Assembly: GCF_042647465.1 (NCBI RefSeq)
Contig: NZ_JBHRVN010000004.1
Source of the DNA: Wagnerdoeblera intermedia
GTDB taxonomy: Bacteria; Pseudomonadota; Alphaproteobacteria; Rhodobacterales; Rhodobacteraceae
Length of the DNA stretch: 64,000 nucleotides
Reading direction: 5' to 3' (one strand)
Below, piece by piece: positions 25,592 to 33,950 of this stretch. Positions within the stretch are counted from its first letter, which is position 1. Every line of letters starts with the position of its first letter. Position numbers and translations under genes: made by a program. The notes under the pieces are model-generated. The model saw only the letters and a program-made list of their open reading frames with translations. It searched no databases and had not been told where the DNA came from.

Positions 25592-26878
25592 TCATTTCAC
25601 CTCGCGGCTGTCCTGCCAGCGCAGCCAGGGCAGGATCATCCGGGCAAAACGTTTGACGAAGAAATGGAGCGGCAACCGGCGGATCGGCTGCGGCTTCAGC
25701 GCCAGGTCCTCCTCCGGCAGACCGGTGACCGCATCGGCCAGCAGAGGCCCCATGGCGCAGCAAAGCCCGAGCCCGCGCCCGTTGCAGCCGACAAAGGCCG
25801 CAAGCCCGTCATCGGTGCGGTGCAGATGCGGCAGCCGGTCGGTGGTCATGCCGATGCGCCCGCCCCAGAATTCCGGCATCTGCGCCTTTGACAGCGCGGG
25901 GAACAGCTCCCCCAGACGGCGGCGCACCGCGCGCGGCAGTCGGAACTTCGCGCCTATCTGCACCGCCAGCGCCGCGCCTGACACCAGACGCCCCTCGCGG
26001 TCTTTGCGCATATAGCGCAGATCCTGACGGGTGTCTGAAAAGGCCTGATCCCCCGGCAGGATCTGATCGGCCAGCGCCCCGAGCGGCGCGGTTGCCGTCT
26101 GATAGGAGGTGACCGGCACCAGGCTCTGAGCCAGCCCGGGCCAGAGATCGCCGGTATGGGCGGCGGTGGCCAGCACCACATAGCGGGCGCGGACCTCTCC
26201 CTCAGGCGTGGTGACGCGCCAGTCCTCTCCCGCGCGCTGAAGGCCGAGGGCGGGAGAGTGCTCAAAGATCTGCACGCCTTCGCCTGCGACGCCACGGGCA
26301 AGGCCGAGCGTGAAGGCATAGGGGTTGATATGCCCCCCACCCCGGTGCAGCCAGCCGCCCTGATAGCCCGGTGCGCCGATCAGATCGGTCACGTCCTCGC
26401 GGCTGAGCGCCTGGGTGTCGGCCCCGGCCCGCGCCCAGCCCGCTGCAAGCCCTGCGGCGCGTTTTGCGCGGCCCGCGCTGTGGGCCGGTTGCAGCCAGCC
26501 GCTGCGCCGCGCATCGCAATCGATGTTGAACCGCTCCACCAGCGCGAAGAGCCGGTCGGCTGAGCCTGCCACCAGATCAAGGAAAGGCTGGCCGATCTTT
26601 TCGCGGATCTGATCGGGCGGCATGCGGGTCAGCGTCCCGATGACCTGACCATTGGCACGACCAGAGGCACCGGCACCGATGGTGACCGCCTCCAGCAGGA
26701 TGACGCTCAGCCCGCGCTCGCGCAGCGACAGCGCGGTCGAAAGTCCGGTGATCCCGCCGCCGACCACGACGGCATCGGCCCGGGTGGCTTCGGTCAGTTT
26801 CGGGGCAGTGAAGCTCTCACGCGACAGGCGCTGCCAGAGCGGTGAGGGCGGGGTATCGGGCCATGAGGGCATAGGCAT
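25592..26878 (-). CDS. FAD-dependent oxidoreductase (DAO family, gamma-glutamylputrescine oxidase-like)
   Basis: Flavoprotein (428 aa) of the D-amino-acid-oxidase/glycine-oxidase superfamily, closest in appearance to PuuB-type amine oxidases. The dinucleotide-binding motif VVVGGGITGLSTALSLRERG lies near residue 37, followed by GAGASGRANGQV, and GCNGRGLGLCCAMGPL near the C-terminus binds FAD. No signal peptide. The start is taken at ATG 26878, which shares one base with the preceding stop (TGATG); an overlapping GTG one codon earlier is possible. It would oxidatively deaminate an amine or amino acid released from the imported compound. Confidence 0.85.
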   Translation of the reverse strand: MPMPSWPDTPPSPLWQRLSRESFTAPKLTEATRADAVVVGGGITGLSTALSLRERGLSVILLEAVTIGAGASGRANGQVIGTLTRMPPDQIREKIGQPFLDLVAGSADRLFALVERFNIDCDARRSGWLQPAHSAGRAKRAAGLAAGWARAGADTQALSREDVTDLIGAPGYQGGWLHRGGGHINPYAFTLGLARGVAGEGVQIFEHSPALGLQRAGEDWRVTTPEGEVRARYVVLATAAHTGDLWPGLAQSLVPVTSYQTATAPLGALADQILPGDQAFSDTRQDLRYMRKDREGRLVSGAALAVQIGAKFRLPRAVRRRLGELFPALSKAQMPEFWGGRIGMTTDRLPHLHRTDDGLAAFVGCNGRGLGLCCAMGPLLADAVTGLPEEDLALKPQPIRRLPLHFFVKRFARMILPWLRWQDSREVK

Positions 26879-27573
26879 CACCGGAACTGAAGGGAAAGAC
26901 CCGAGATCGCAAAAACCCCGGCGAGCGCGGCCTCTGAGGGCGGGGCCGCGCCCCCAGTGAGCGAGAGTGTCAGTGCCGACGGCCCTGCCGTCAGCGGCAA
27001 AAGCGCCTCTGCCGCCAGCAGATCGGGCACCTGCAGCGGTGCCAGAGAGGCCGCATCCGGAAGGCAGGCACCAAGCATCGCAACCGCCTGATTGTCATGC
27101 TGCATCAGATGCGGCAGCCAAAGGAGGTCGCGGGTATGGTGCTGACAGTAAAGACATTGCAGCCCCGGCGTGATCTCGCGCGAGAGGCGGGTGATCGAGA
27201 AACGCAGCTCCCCCTCCGGCACGTTTCGCGCAAAATGGCGAACCGGCTCAGGCGCAAGCGCGGCCTGTTCCAGCGCGTGATGCGTGGCCGCGATATCCTG
27301 GCTTTCAAAGGCCACGCCCCGCAGCCCCGGACCCTGGGCCAGCAGGCTGCGCCAGCCCGCATTGGCCTCGGTCTCAGTGACGATGCCCATCAGTTCCAGA
27401 TAGCCATTTCCGAACATCACACAGATATTGGCCGTCCCCATGGCCGCGCTGTGGTGCGCGAGCGGGGTCGTGGTGAAGCCCGCCGCCCGAAAGGCCGCGC
27501 CCGCGGCCTCCAGATCCGGCACAAGGGCCACGAGATGATCGACCGGCAGGTTAAAAACCGCAGTGTCAGCCAT
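26878..27573 (-). CDS. VOC family protein (glyoxalase-like domain)
   Basis: A 231-residue vicinal-oxygen-chelate-fold protein of the glyoxalase-like group. VDHLVALVPDLEAAGAAFRAAGF at the N-terminus and FGNGYLELMGIV are typical of the fold. Members may be lyases, isomerases or binding proteins; the reaction cannot be inferred. It overlaps hyuB by 8 bases and the oxidoreductase by one base, so the four minus-strand genes hyuA-hyuB-VOC-oxidase form one operon. Confidence 0.8.
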   Translation of the reverse strand: MADTAVFNLPVDHLVALVPDLEAAGAAFRAAGFTTTPLAHHSAAMGTANICVMFGNGYLELMGIVTETEANAGWRSLLAQGPGLRGVAFESQDIAATHHALEQAALAPEPVRHFARNVPEGELRFSITRLSREITPGLQCLYCQHHTRDLLWLPHLMQHDNQAVAMLGACLPDAASLAPLQVPDLLAAEALLPLTAGPSALTLSLTGGAAPPSEAALAGVFAISGLSLQFR

Positions 27574-29557
27574 GGGCCATCTCCTCTTCCAGGGCCGCGC
27601 GTGCGGCCTGAGCCTGCCCGGCTGAAGCGGCCACCTGCGGGAAGCCCTCAGGCAGCAGCGAAAGGGCTGCCCGCAGAGCGCGGCTGCGCCGGCTGCTGCG
27701 GGTGCCGGCCGGAAGCGAGAGAAGCGCCGCGTTGAAGCGGTCCATCAGATCCGCCGGGAACACCGCATCCCAGTGGCGCCGCTCCGGTCCGAAATCGATG
27801 CGGCCCTCCGAGGGGCGGGCTGCGGCACGGGCAGCAGCGGTCGCAGCGGCGTCAACCGCGCCTTCACGGATCACCACGCCGTAGTCGCCCAGCGCGGCCT
27901 CCGGGCTGACCAGCCCGGCGGCGACATCGCGCAAAACCACCTCCGGGTCCCGCGCCATCGGGTCGCCATAGCCACCCGCACCAGGCGTCAGGAAGGTCAC
28001 GGTGTCGCCGCGTTTCACGGGCAGCATATCGATCTTGCCAAGGCGGCGCTCATCGGCGCGGCCCTCATTCACGATCAGCGCGGCAGGCGCACCGGGGCGT
28101 CCGCCTTCGCGGCCCCATGGACGGAACTTCAGACGCTCCATCCCGCGGGCCAGCACGAAGGAGCCCTCGCGATCAATCCGGAAGCTCAGCGCCATGCCCG
28201 CGCCGCCGCGCCACTGCCCGGCCCCGCCGCTGTCAGGCCGCAAAGCGTAGCTGAGGAAGGTGACGCCCAGTTCCGCCTCAACCGTCTCAGCCGGGTTATT
28301 GGCAAGGTTTGAGATACCGCTGTCGCGCCCGTCCACACCGTCGTGACCAAAGCGCCCGCCGGTGCCGCCGATCATCGGCTCGACCACCTGCACATTGCGC
28401 CCGCCGCGCCCGTCCGGCTCGGTCACCACGACCGGGATGATGGTGCCGGAAGAGGCCGCCGGAAGCGCCTCAGGCAGCGCCAGACCGAAGGCCCCGTTCA
28501 GAAGATCATTCACCCGCACTGCCGCCGCATGGCGCACACCTGTGGCCGCAGGCATCAGGGGGTTCACGATGGTGCCTTCCGGCGCGATGATCGAGACCGG
28601 ATCCAGCAGCCCCGCATTCAGCGGCACTGAAGGATCGAGCGTGGAGACCAGCGCCAGCACGCGCAGCGTCAGCCAGGAATGCGGCCGCCCGTGCGAGGGG
28701 ATATTCATCGCCGCCTGAACCTGCGGGTCCGATCCGGTGAAATCCAGACAGACGCCGCCGTCTTTCAGCGTCATCTTCAGCGCCAGCCGCACCGGCAGAT
28801 CGCTGACCGCATCATCGTCAAGATAATCCGAGAAGCTGTACTCGCCCTCAGGCATTGAGGCGATGACAGCGCGTGCCTTTTTGCCCGCCAGCGCCACCAG
28901 ATCAACAGAGGCCTGCACGACCACATCCGCGCCATGCTGCGCCACCACCTGCTCCACCCGGCGACGTCCGGCAGCGAGAGCAGCCAGCATGGCGCGGATA
29001 TCGCCCATATTGGCCTCAGGCGTGCGGGAGTTCGCATCAAGGAAAGCGCGTACCTCCGGCACCATCTCACCGCCGCGCATCAGCCGCACCGGGGGAATGC
29101 GCAGACCTTCCTGGAAGATCTCGGTGTTCATGGGCGAGATGGAGGAGGGCACACGCCCGCCCACGTCCGAGCAATGCACAAAGCACCAGCCCCAGGCGAC
29201 GATCCGGCCCTCGTGGAAATAGGGCTCGATCATATGCAGATCGGGCAGATGAGTGGCGAGCCCTTTGGAGAGGTAAGGGTCATTGGTCAGAATGACATCA
29301 CCAGGCTGCAAAGGCCCCGTCATCGCCTCAACCGCCGCGATGGTCGGCGCGCATTCCAGCCCCACAAAGCCCGACACCCCGATCGAGCGCGGATAGGCAA
29401 AGAAGCGGCCGTCGGCCCCCGCCAGCGCACAGGCGAAATCGGCGGTCTCTTTGACGTAGAGGGTGCGACCCGTGCGCTGCAGCGTCAGGCACATCTCTTC
29501 CGTGATGGCCGCGACTTTGTTGTTCAGGATCTCAAGGGTAACGGGATCAAGCTGCAT
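27566..29557 (-). CDS. hydantoinase B / oxoprolinase beta-like subunit
   Basis: A 663-residue HyuB-family subunit. LDPVTLEILNNKVAAITEEMCLTLQRTGRT is the family N-terminus, and LTNDPYLSKGLATHLPDLHMIEPYF carries the conserved metal-site region. With HyuA it forms an ATP-dependent enzyme that opens five-membered lactams such as 5-oxoproline or N-methylhydantoin; relatives carboxylate ketones. The frame is open 14 codons upstream, but ATG 29557 gives the normal start and overlaps the hyuA end by 11 bases. Substrate is unknown. Confidence 0.88.
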   Translation of the reverse strand: MQLDPVTLEILNNKVAAITEEMCLTLQRTGRTLYVKETADFACALAGADGRFFAYPRSIGVSGFVGLECAPTIAAVEAMTGPLQPGDVILTNDPYLSKGLATHLPDLHMIEPYFHEGRIVAWGWCFVHCSDVGGRVPSSISPMNTEIFQEGLRIPPVRLMRGGEMVPEVRAFLDANSRTPEANMGDIRAMLAALAAGRRRVEQVVAQHGADVVVQASVDLVALAGKKARAVIASMPEGEYSFSDYLDDDAVSDLPVRLALKMTLKDGGVCLDFTGSDPQVQAAMNIPSHGRPHSWLTLRVLALVSTLDPSVPLNAGLLDPVSIIAPEGTIVNPLMPAATGVRHAAAVRVNDLLNGAFGLALPEALPAASSGTIIPVVVTEPDGRGGRNVQVVEPMIGGTGGRFGHDGVDGRDSGISNLANNPAETVEAELGVTFLSYALRPDSGGAGQWRGGAGMALSFRIDREGSFVLARGMERLKFRPWGREGGRPGAPAALIVNEGRADERRLGKIDMLPVKRGDTVTFLTPGAGGYGDPMARDPEVVLRDVAAGLVSPEAALGDYGVVIREGAVDAAATAAARAAARPSEGRIDFGPERRHWDAVFPADLMDRFNAALLSLPAGTRSSRRSRALRAALSLLPEGFPQVAASAGQAQAARAALEEEMAHG

Positions 29558-31649
29558 CGGTGAGCCTTTCGAGATGCAGGTTTCCGGCCTCATCCACACG
29601 GGCGGTCCAGCCCGGCAGAAGAATGGTGGTGGTATCGTCCTGCTCTATCACGGCAGGACCGCTGAGGCTGAGCCCCGGCGCAAGGGCGGCACGCCGCCAG
29701 ACCGCGGCCTCATGCCAGCGATCCCCGAGCCAGAGCGGACGATGACCTTTGGGGGCAGCCTCTGCGCCGGACGTCAGCTTCGGCGGCAGCAGCGGATCAG
29801 CAGGACCAATGGCCGCAAGGCGGATGGTTCCGATGGCAATGCGCCCTTCCGGGTCTGCAAAGCCGTAGATGCGCTTATGCTCAGCCTCAAAGGCGGCGCG
29901 GGCGGCCTCAGCGCTCAGATCGTCGTCGAGACGCACGCGCAGCTCATAGGCTTGGCCGTGATAGCGCATATCGGCAGCCCGCTCAAAACGGCGCGGACGC
30001 GCGGTGCCGTTTTCCGCATCGAGCCAGAGGGCGGCTTCGCCTTCGAGCGCGGCAAAGGCGGCGCTCAGGGGCGCGGTCAGAGCCGGCGTCACATCAAGGC
30101 GAAAGCTGCGCACGAAATCGCGGCGCAGATCGGCCCCGGCGGCGCCTTGGGCGCAGAAGGTGCCTGCAGCGGGGGGCACGATGACGTGGCGGATGCCGGT
30201 CTCTTCGGCCAGACGGCTGGCATGGGTCGGCCCCGCCCCGCCAAAGGGCATCAGCGCAAAGCCACGCGGGTCCAGCCCGCGCTCGGCCAGAGTTTTGTAA
30301 AGCGCGCTGGCCATGCCTGCGGTGGTGACGGCCAGCGCCCCTTCTGCCGTGCGGGCGGCAACGTCGCGGGGGCTGCCCTCATAGCCAAGCTTTGCGCCGA
30401 TCTGCGCCAGCGCCGCTTCAGCCGCCGCCGCATCAAGCTGCATCCGCCCGCCAAGAAACCCTGCCGGATCAATATAGCCAAGCGTCAGATAGCAGTCCGT
30501 CACCGCCGGGGCCGTGCCACCGCGTCCGTAGCAGACCGGACCCGGTGCCGCCCCCGCGCTCTGCGGGCCGACCTTCAAAAGACCATGCGGATCGACCCAG
30601 ACCACCGAGCCGCCGCCCGCGCCAATGGCCGAGACATCGACCACCGGCAGCACCAGCGGCAGACCGCCAATATCGGTGCGGGTTGCCAGTTCCGGCGTCG
30701 CGCCCCCGGCAATGGCGATATCTGAGGAGGTGCCGCCCATGTCAAAGGTCACGATCCCCTGGCCCGTCAGATCGCCCGCCGCCCGCGCCGCTTCCGCCAG
30801 ACGCACGGCGGCCATGACACCCGAGGCGGGGCCAGAGAGCACCGTCTCAACCGGCCGCGCCCGGGCAGAGGCCACGGAAAGCGAGCCGCCGTTGGAGGCC
30901 GTCACCAGCACCGGCGCAGTGACGCCCATCTGCGACAGACCTGCAATCAGCCCGTCAAAATAGCGATGCATCAGCGGCTGGATATAGGCATTGAGGCAGG
31001 CGACCAGCGCGCGTTCATATTCGCGGATCTCAGGCCAGATCACGGCGGCGGCGGAAATCTCCAGCCCCGAGACTTCGGCAATCTGCGCGGCCAGCCCCTC
31101 TTCAAAGGCCGGATCGAGATAGCCGTTCACGGTGACCAGCGCGGCGGCATCGAGATCCATCGCCCGAAGCTGCGCGCCCAGCGCGGCGATTTCCCCGGCC
31201 TCGGGGGCGGCAGCGAGACTGCCGTCAGAGTTCAGCCGCGCGTTCAGCTCCAGCACCCGCTCACGCGGCACCAGGGGGGTCTCTTTGTCAGCATGCAGAT
31301 CAAAGGAGGAGGGCATCCGGCAGCGGGCGATCTCAAGAATATCGCGAAACCCGCGGGAGACGATCAGCCCGATTTTAGCGCCTTTACGCTGAATGATGGC
31401 ATTCAGACCGATGGTCGTGCCATGCATCAGCGCGCCGACCTGATCAAAGGCAATCCCCTCGCGGGTCAGGAGCGTGTGCAGCCCCTGCAACAGCGCGCGC
31501 GACGGCTCATCCGGGGTGGAGGGCTCTTTGAAAAAGACCAGCCGCCCGCCCACAGGATCATGCAGCACGAAGTCGGTGAATGTGCCTCCGACGTCAATTC
31601 CGACACGGACGCCGCGCCCTTCCGGCAATTGCCCTGATGCCTCAGCCAT
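29547..31649 (-). CDS. hydantoinase A / oxoprolinase alpha-like subunit
   Basis: A 700-residue HyuA-family ATPase subunit of the actin-like fold. VGIDVGGTFTDFVLHD (near residue 15) is the phosphate-1 loop, GTTIGLNAIIQRKGAKIGL follows, and FDMGGTSSDIA is the second phosphate loop. It phosphorylates the carbonyl of the lactam ring opened with HyuB. It is the first gene of the minus-strand operon and is divergent from the FabMG-like gene across 229 bases that contain a small CGCT-AAA-AGCG palindrome (31702-31712). Confidence 0.9.
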   Translation of the reverse strand: MAEASGQLPEGRGVRVGIDVGGTFTDFVLHDPVGGRLVFFKEPSTPDEPSRALLQGLHTLLTREGIAFDQVGALMHGTTIGLNAIIQRKGAKIGLIVSRGFRDILEIARCRMPSSFDLHADKETPLVPRERVLELNARLNSDGSLAAAPEAGEIAALGAQLRAMDLDAAALVTVNGYLDPAFEEGLAAQIAEVSGLEISAAAVIWPEIREYERALVACLNAYIQPLMHRYFDGLIAGLSQMGVTAPVLVTASNGGSLSVASARARPVETVLSGPASGVMAAVRLAEAARAAGDLTGQGIVTFDMGGTSSDIAIAGGATPELATRTDIGGLPLVLPVVDVSAIGAGGGSVVWVDPHGLLKVGPQSAGAAPGPVCYGRGGTAPAVTDCYLTLGYIDPAGFLGGRMQLDAAAAEAALAQIGAKLGYEGSPRDVAARTAEGALAVTTAGMASALYKTLAERGLDPRGFALMPFGGAGPTHASRLAEETGIRHVIVPPAAGTFCAQGAAGADLRRDFVRSFRLDVTPALTAPLSAAFAALEGEAALWLDAENGTARPRRFERAADMRYHGQAYELRVRLDDDLSAEAARAAFEAEHKRIYGFADPEGRIAIGTIRLAAIGPADPLLPPKLTSGAEAAPKGHRPLWLGDRWHEAAVWRRAALAPGLSLSGPAVIEQDDTTTILLPGWTARVDEAGNLHLERLTDAA

Positions 31650-31878
31650 CTCACCCTCTCAGCCTTATGCCCGAACCTGCCGGGCCGCTCCGAATTTTAA
31701 CGCTAAAAGCGATATTTTTACCCGGATTGTCAATCAAACTGCGGCCTGCCACAGACTGCATCAGCCGCAGGACAGCCCGTCGTTTCCCCTGCGTCACCCC
31801 CTGCGGTGCAATAACCACTGGCACCGCGCGGCACTTCCCTTTACCTTCGCGCGCAAACGACAGCCTTTGTAGGAAAAG

Positions 31879-33195
31879 ATGAAACAACCTGTCCCGCAAA
31901 AAACCCTGCAGGAGAACACTCTCTTCGGCCAGGGCGACGTCTTCGTGCTGTTTGGCGAACTTTTTGGCCGTGGTTATGCCACCGGCCTCGTCAATGAAGC
32001 CAAAGCCGCAGGCATGACCATCATCGGTATCACCGTTGGCCGTCGCGACGAGAACAACACTCTGCGCAAACTGACCGACGAAGAACTGGCGACGGCTGAA
32101 GCCAACCTGGGCGGCAAAATCATCAACGTCCCGCTGATGGCGGGCTTTGATCTCGACGCCCCGGCGGGCGAGCCGACGCCCACCGATCTGGTGAACGCGC
32201 TGACCGTGGACACCTGGCAGGACGAAAAGCTCGATTTCGATCACATCGAAAAATGCCGCCAGCTGGGCCAGACCCGCTTCAAGACCGCCCTGGCGGAGGT
32301 GATGGAGCAGATTGATGCCCTGATCCCCTCGGGCAAGAATGTCTATTTCGCCCATACCATGGCCGGTGGCATCCCGAAGGCGAAAGTCTTCCTGGTGATC
32401 GCAAACCGCATCTACAAGGGCCGCGGCGCGCGCCACATGTCGAGCCAGGCACTGATCGACAGCGATCTGGGCAAGCTGATCCTGCAGAACTTCGATGAAG
32501 TCTCGGCCAATACCTTTGGCTATCTGCTGGAAGCCTCGTCGAAAATCCGTGAGCGGGTTGAGGCTTCGGGTGCTCAGGTCCGCTACACCGCCTATGGCTA
32601 TCACGGCACCTCGGTGCTGATCGATGGCGAATACAAATGGCAGACCTATACCAACTACACTCAGGGCTATGCCAAAATGCGCCTTGAGAACTTCGCCAAA
32701 GCGGCCTGGGACAAGGGCATTAAAGCCTCGGTCTTCAACTGCCCGGAAATCCGCACCAACTCTTCGGATGTTTTCGCGGGTCTGGAACTCTCGCTCCTGC
32801 CGCTGCTGGATGCGCTGCGCCATGAGCAGGGCGGTGCTTTTGCCGATGCGGTCTGGGCGGAATGCCAGGCGTTGCTGAAAGACGGCGTTGCGCTGGAAGA
32901 TCTGCTGCAGAAAGTGCGCGACTTCCAGAGCTCGCCCGAGATGCAGCCCTATTACAACTTCGAAGCCTGGCCGATGCCCAACAGCCCCGGACAGGCCGAG
33001 CAGACCATCGGCACCTCGCAGGACATCGTGAACCTGCATAAGGACCTGAAGGTGCTGGTCTCGGACGCGCTGAGCCACCATGTGCTCAACGCCACCGGCA
33101 GGCTGATCTTCGGCGCGGCCTCCGATCCGGAAGGCCCGGTGCTCTGGCTGAACCACGATGTGGTTGCAAAGCAGCTGATCAAAGACAACGCCTGA
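31879..33195 (+). CDS. enoyl-ACP reductase FabMG family protein
   Basis: A 438-residue cytoplasmic protein. The N-terminal QGDVFVLFGELFGRGYATGLVNEA has a glycine-rich stretch that could bind a nucleotide, and HTMAGGIPKAKVFLVIANRIYKGRGARHMS lies mid-protein. I recognise the sequence as the alphaproteobacterial family annotated after FabMG, a metagenomic enoyl-ACP reductase that tolerates triclosan, but the catalytic role of this clade is not established for me. A GGAAAAG ribosome site supports the start. It is monocistronic with a strong terminator. Confidence 0.6.
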   Translation: MKQPVPQKTLQENTLFGQGDVFVLFGELFGRGYATGLVNEAKAAGMTIIGITVGRRDENNTLRKLTDEELATAEANLGGKIINVPLMAGFDLDAPAGEPTPTDLVNALTVDTWQDEKLDFDHIEKCRQLGQTRFKTALAEVMEQIDALIPSGKNVYFAHTMAGGIPKAKVFLVIANRIYKGRGARHMSSQALIDSDLGKLILQNFDEVSANTFGYLLEASSKIRERVEASGAQVRYTAYGYHGTSVLIDGEYKWQTYTNYTQGYAKMRLENFAKAAWDKGIKASVFNCPEIRTNSSDVFAGLELSLLPLLDALRHEQGGAFADAVWAECQALLKDGVALEDLLQKVRDFQSSPEMQPYYNFEAWPMPNSPGQAEQTIGTSQDIVNLHKDLKVLVSDALSHHVLNATGRLIFGAASDPEGPVLWLNHDVVAKQLIKDNA

Positions 33196-33214
33196 TCTTC
33201 AGGCAGAACCAACG

Positions 33215-33244
33215 AAAGCCCCGGCCGCCGCGCCGGGGCTTTTT
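33215..33244. terminator. bidirectional terminator
   Basis: AAA, GCCCCGGC, 6-base loop, GCCGGGGC, TTTTT, between the FabMG-like gene (+) and the GIY-YIG gene (-). Confidence 0.9.
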
Positions 33245-33249
33245 GCTGC

Positions 33250-33681
33250 TCAATAGGCGAACCACCAGCCGGTAAAGAGCCAGAGCACGACCACCGCCGT
33301 CACCAGCTCAAAGCCATAGCTGAGAACGACAGCCGGGCCATGCAGCGGCAGGCGGCGCGGCTTTGCGACCGATTTCAACCGCCGGATGGCATCCTTGAGA
33401 TCGATCTCAAAAAACTCGCGCCGGCGGTTCACCCGATAGGCCGAGAGTTCCTTGTGGATCACCTGCTCAACCCGGCGGGCATTGCTGACCTCGAGCGAAT
33501 ATTCCAGCCGGAAGGGCGTTGGCACCCCGGTGGCAGAGCCCAGTTCGCGGTTGCGCTGCTGCGGGCTGGTTGTGGTCATGCCGATCTTCAGAAGCCCCGG
33601 CATGGAGTCATTGGACATGATATAGACCCACTGATGCTCGGGCATCCGCCTCGGCTTCTTTTTGGGGGTCTTGCGTTTCAT
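33250..33681 (-). CDS. GIY-YIG-type (T5orf172/MUG113) domain protein with C-terminal membrane helix
   Basis: A 143-residue protein. After a basic N-terminus (KRKTPKKKPRR) comes a compact GIY-YIG-like domain: WVYIMSND as the GIY strand, LLKIGMTTTSPQQRNREL as the YIG strand with the helix Arg, and a later VEQVIHKELSAYRVNRRREFFEI containing the conserved His/Glu. A single hydrophobic segment (VTAVVVLWLFTGWWFAY) forms the last 17 residues. Membrane tethering of a nuclease-like domain is unusual. Start ATG 33681 is a choice between several; an earlier one lies 20 codons upstream. DNA target and role are unknown. Confidence 0.7.
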   Translation of the reverse strand: MKRKTPKKKPRRMPEHQWVYIMSNDSMPGLLKIGMTTTSPQQRNRELGSATGVPTPFRLEYSLEVSNARRVEQVIHKELSAYRVNRRREFFEIDLKDAIRRLKSVAKPRRLPLHGPAVVLSYGFELVTAVVVLWLFTGWWFAY

Positions 33682-33870
33682 GGCGGGCGGGCTGCACTGG
33701 TTAACCGGGCGTAGCGTTATAACTGCCTGAATCGAGAGCAAAATACCAGATCATTTCGGGAACAGAGAGGAACATCGGCGGATAAACCGCAAACATGGCT
33801 GACGCTTAGCAAAGCGGGACGCCGGAAGTATTCGCAAATTTTCAATTCGCACAGTCTGTGCTGCAACTTA

Positions 33871-33929
33871 TTTGCAAATTTGCCGGAAACCACTTTGTCG
33901 CACCCCTGCCCTGCCCTATGGTTGCAACC
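33871..33929. promoter_or_regulatory. TTTGCAAA-type operator region upstream of pccB
   Basis: TTTGCAAA (33871-33878) is a perfect palindrome lying 73 bases before the pccB start, with a related TTCGCAAA at 33831 and an imperfect TGCAAC half-site at 33862. A second palindrome, GGTTGCAACC, is at 33920-33929, centred 50 bases downstream. In Rhodobacter sphaeroides the short-chain acyl-CoA regulator PccR binds a repeated TTTGCAAA motif upstream of pccB, so this is a likely PccR site. The regulator gene itself is not in the window. Confidence 0.65.
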
Positions 33930-33950
33930 GGACCACTCGGAGGACATGCG

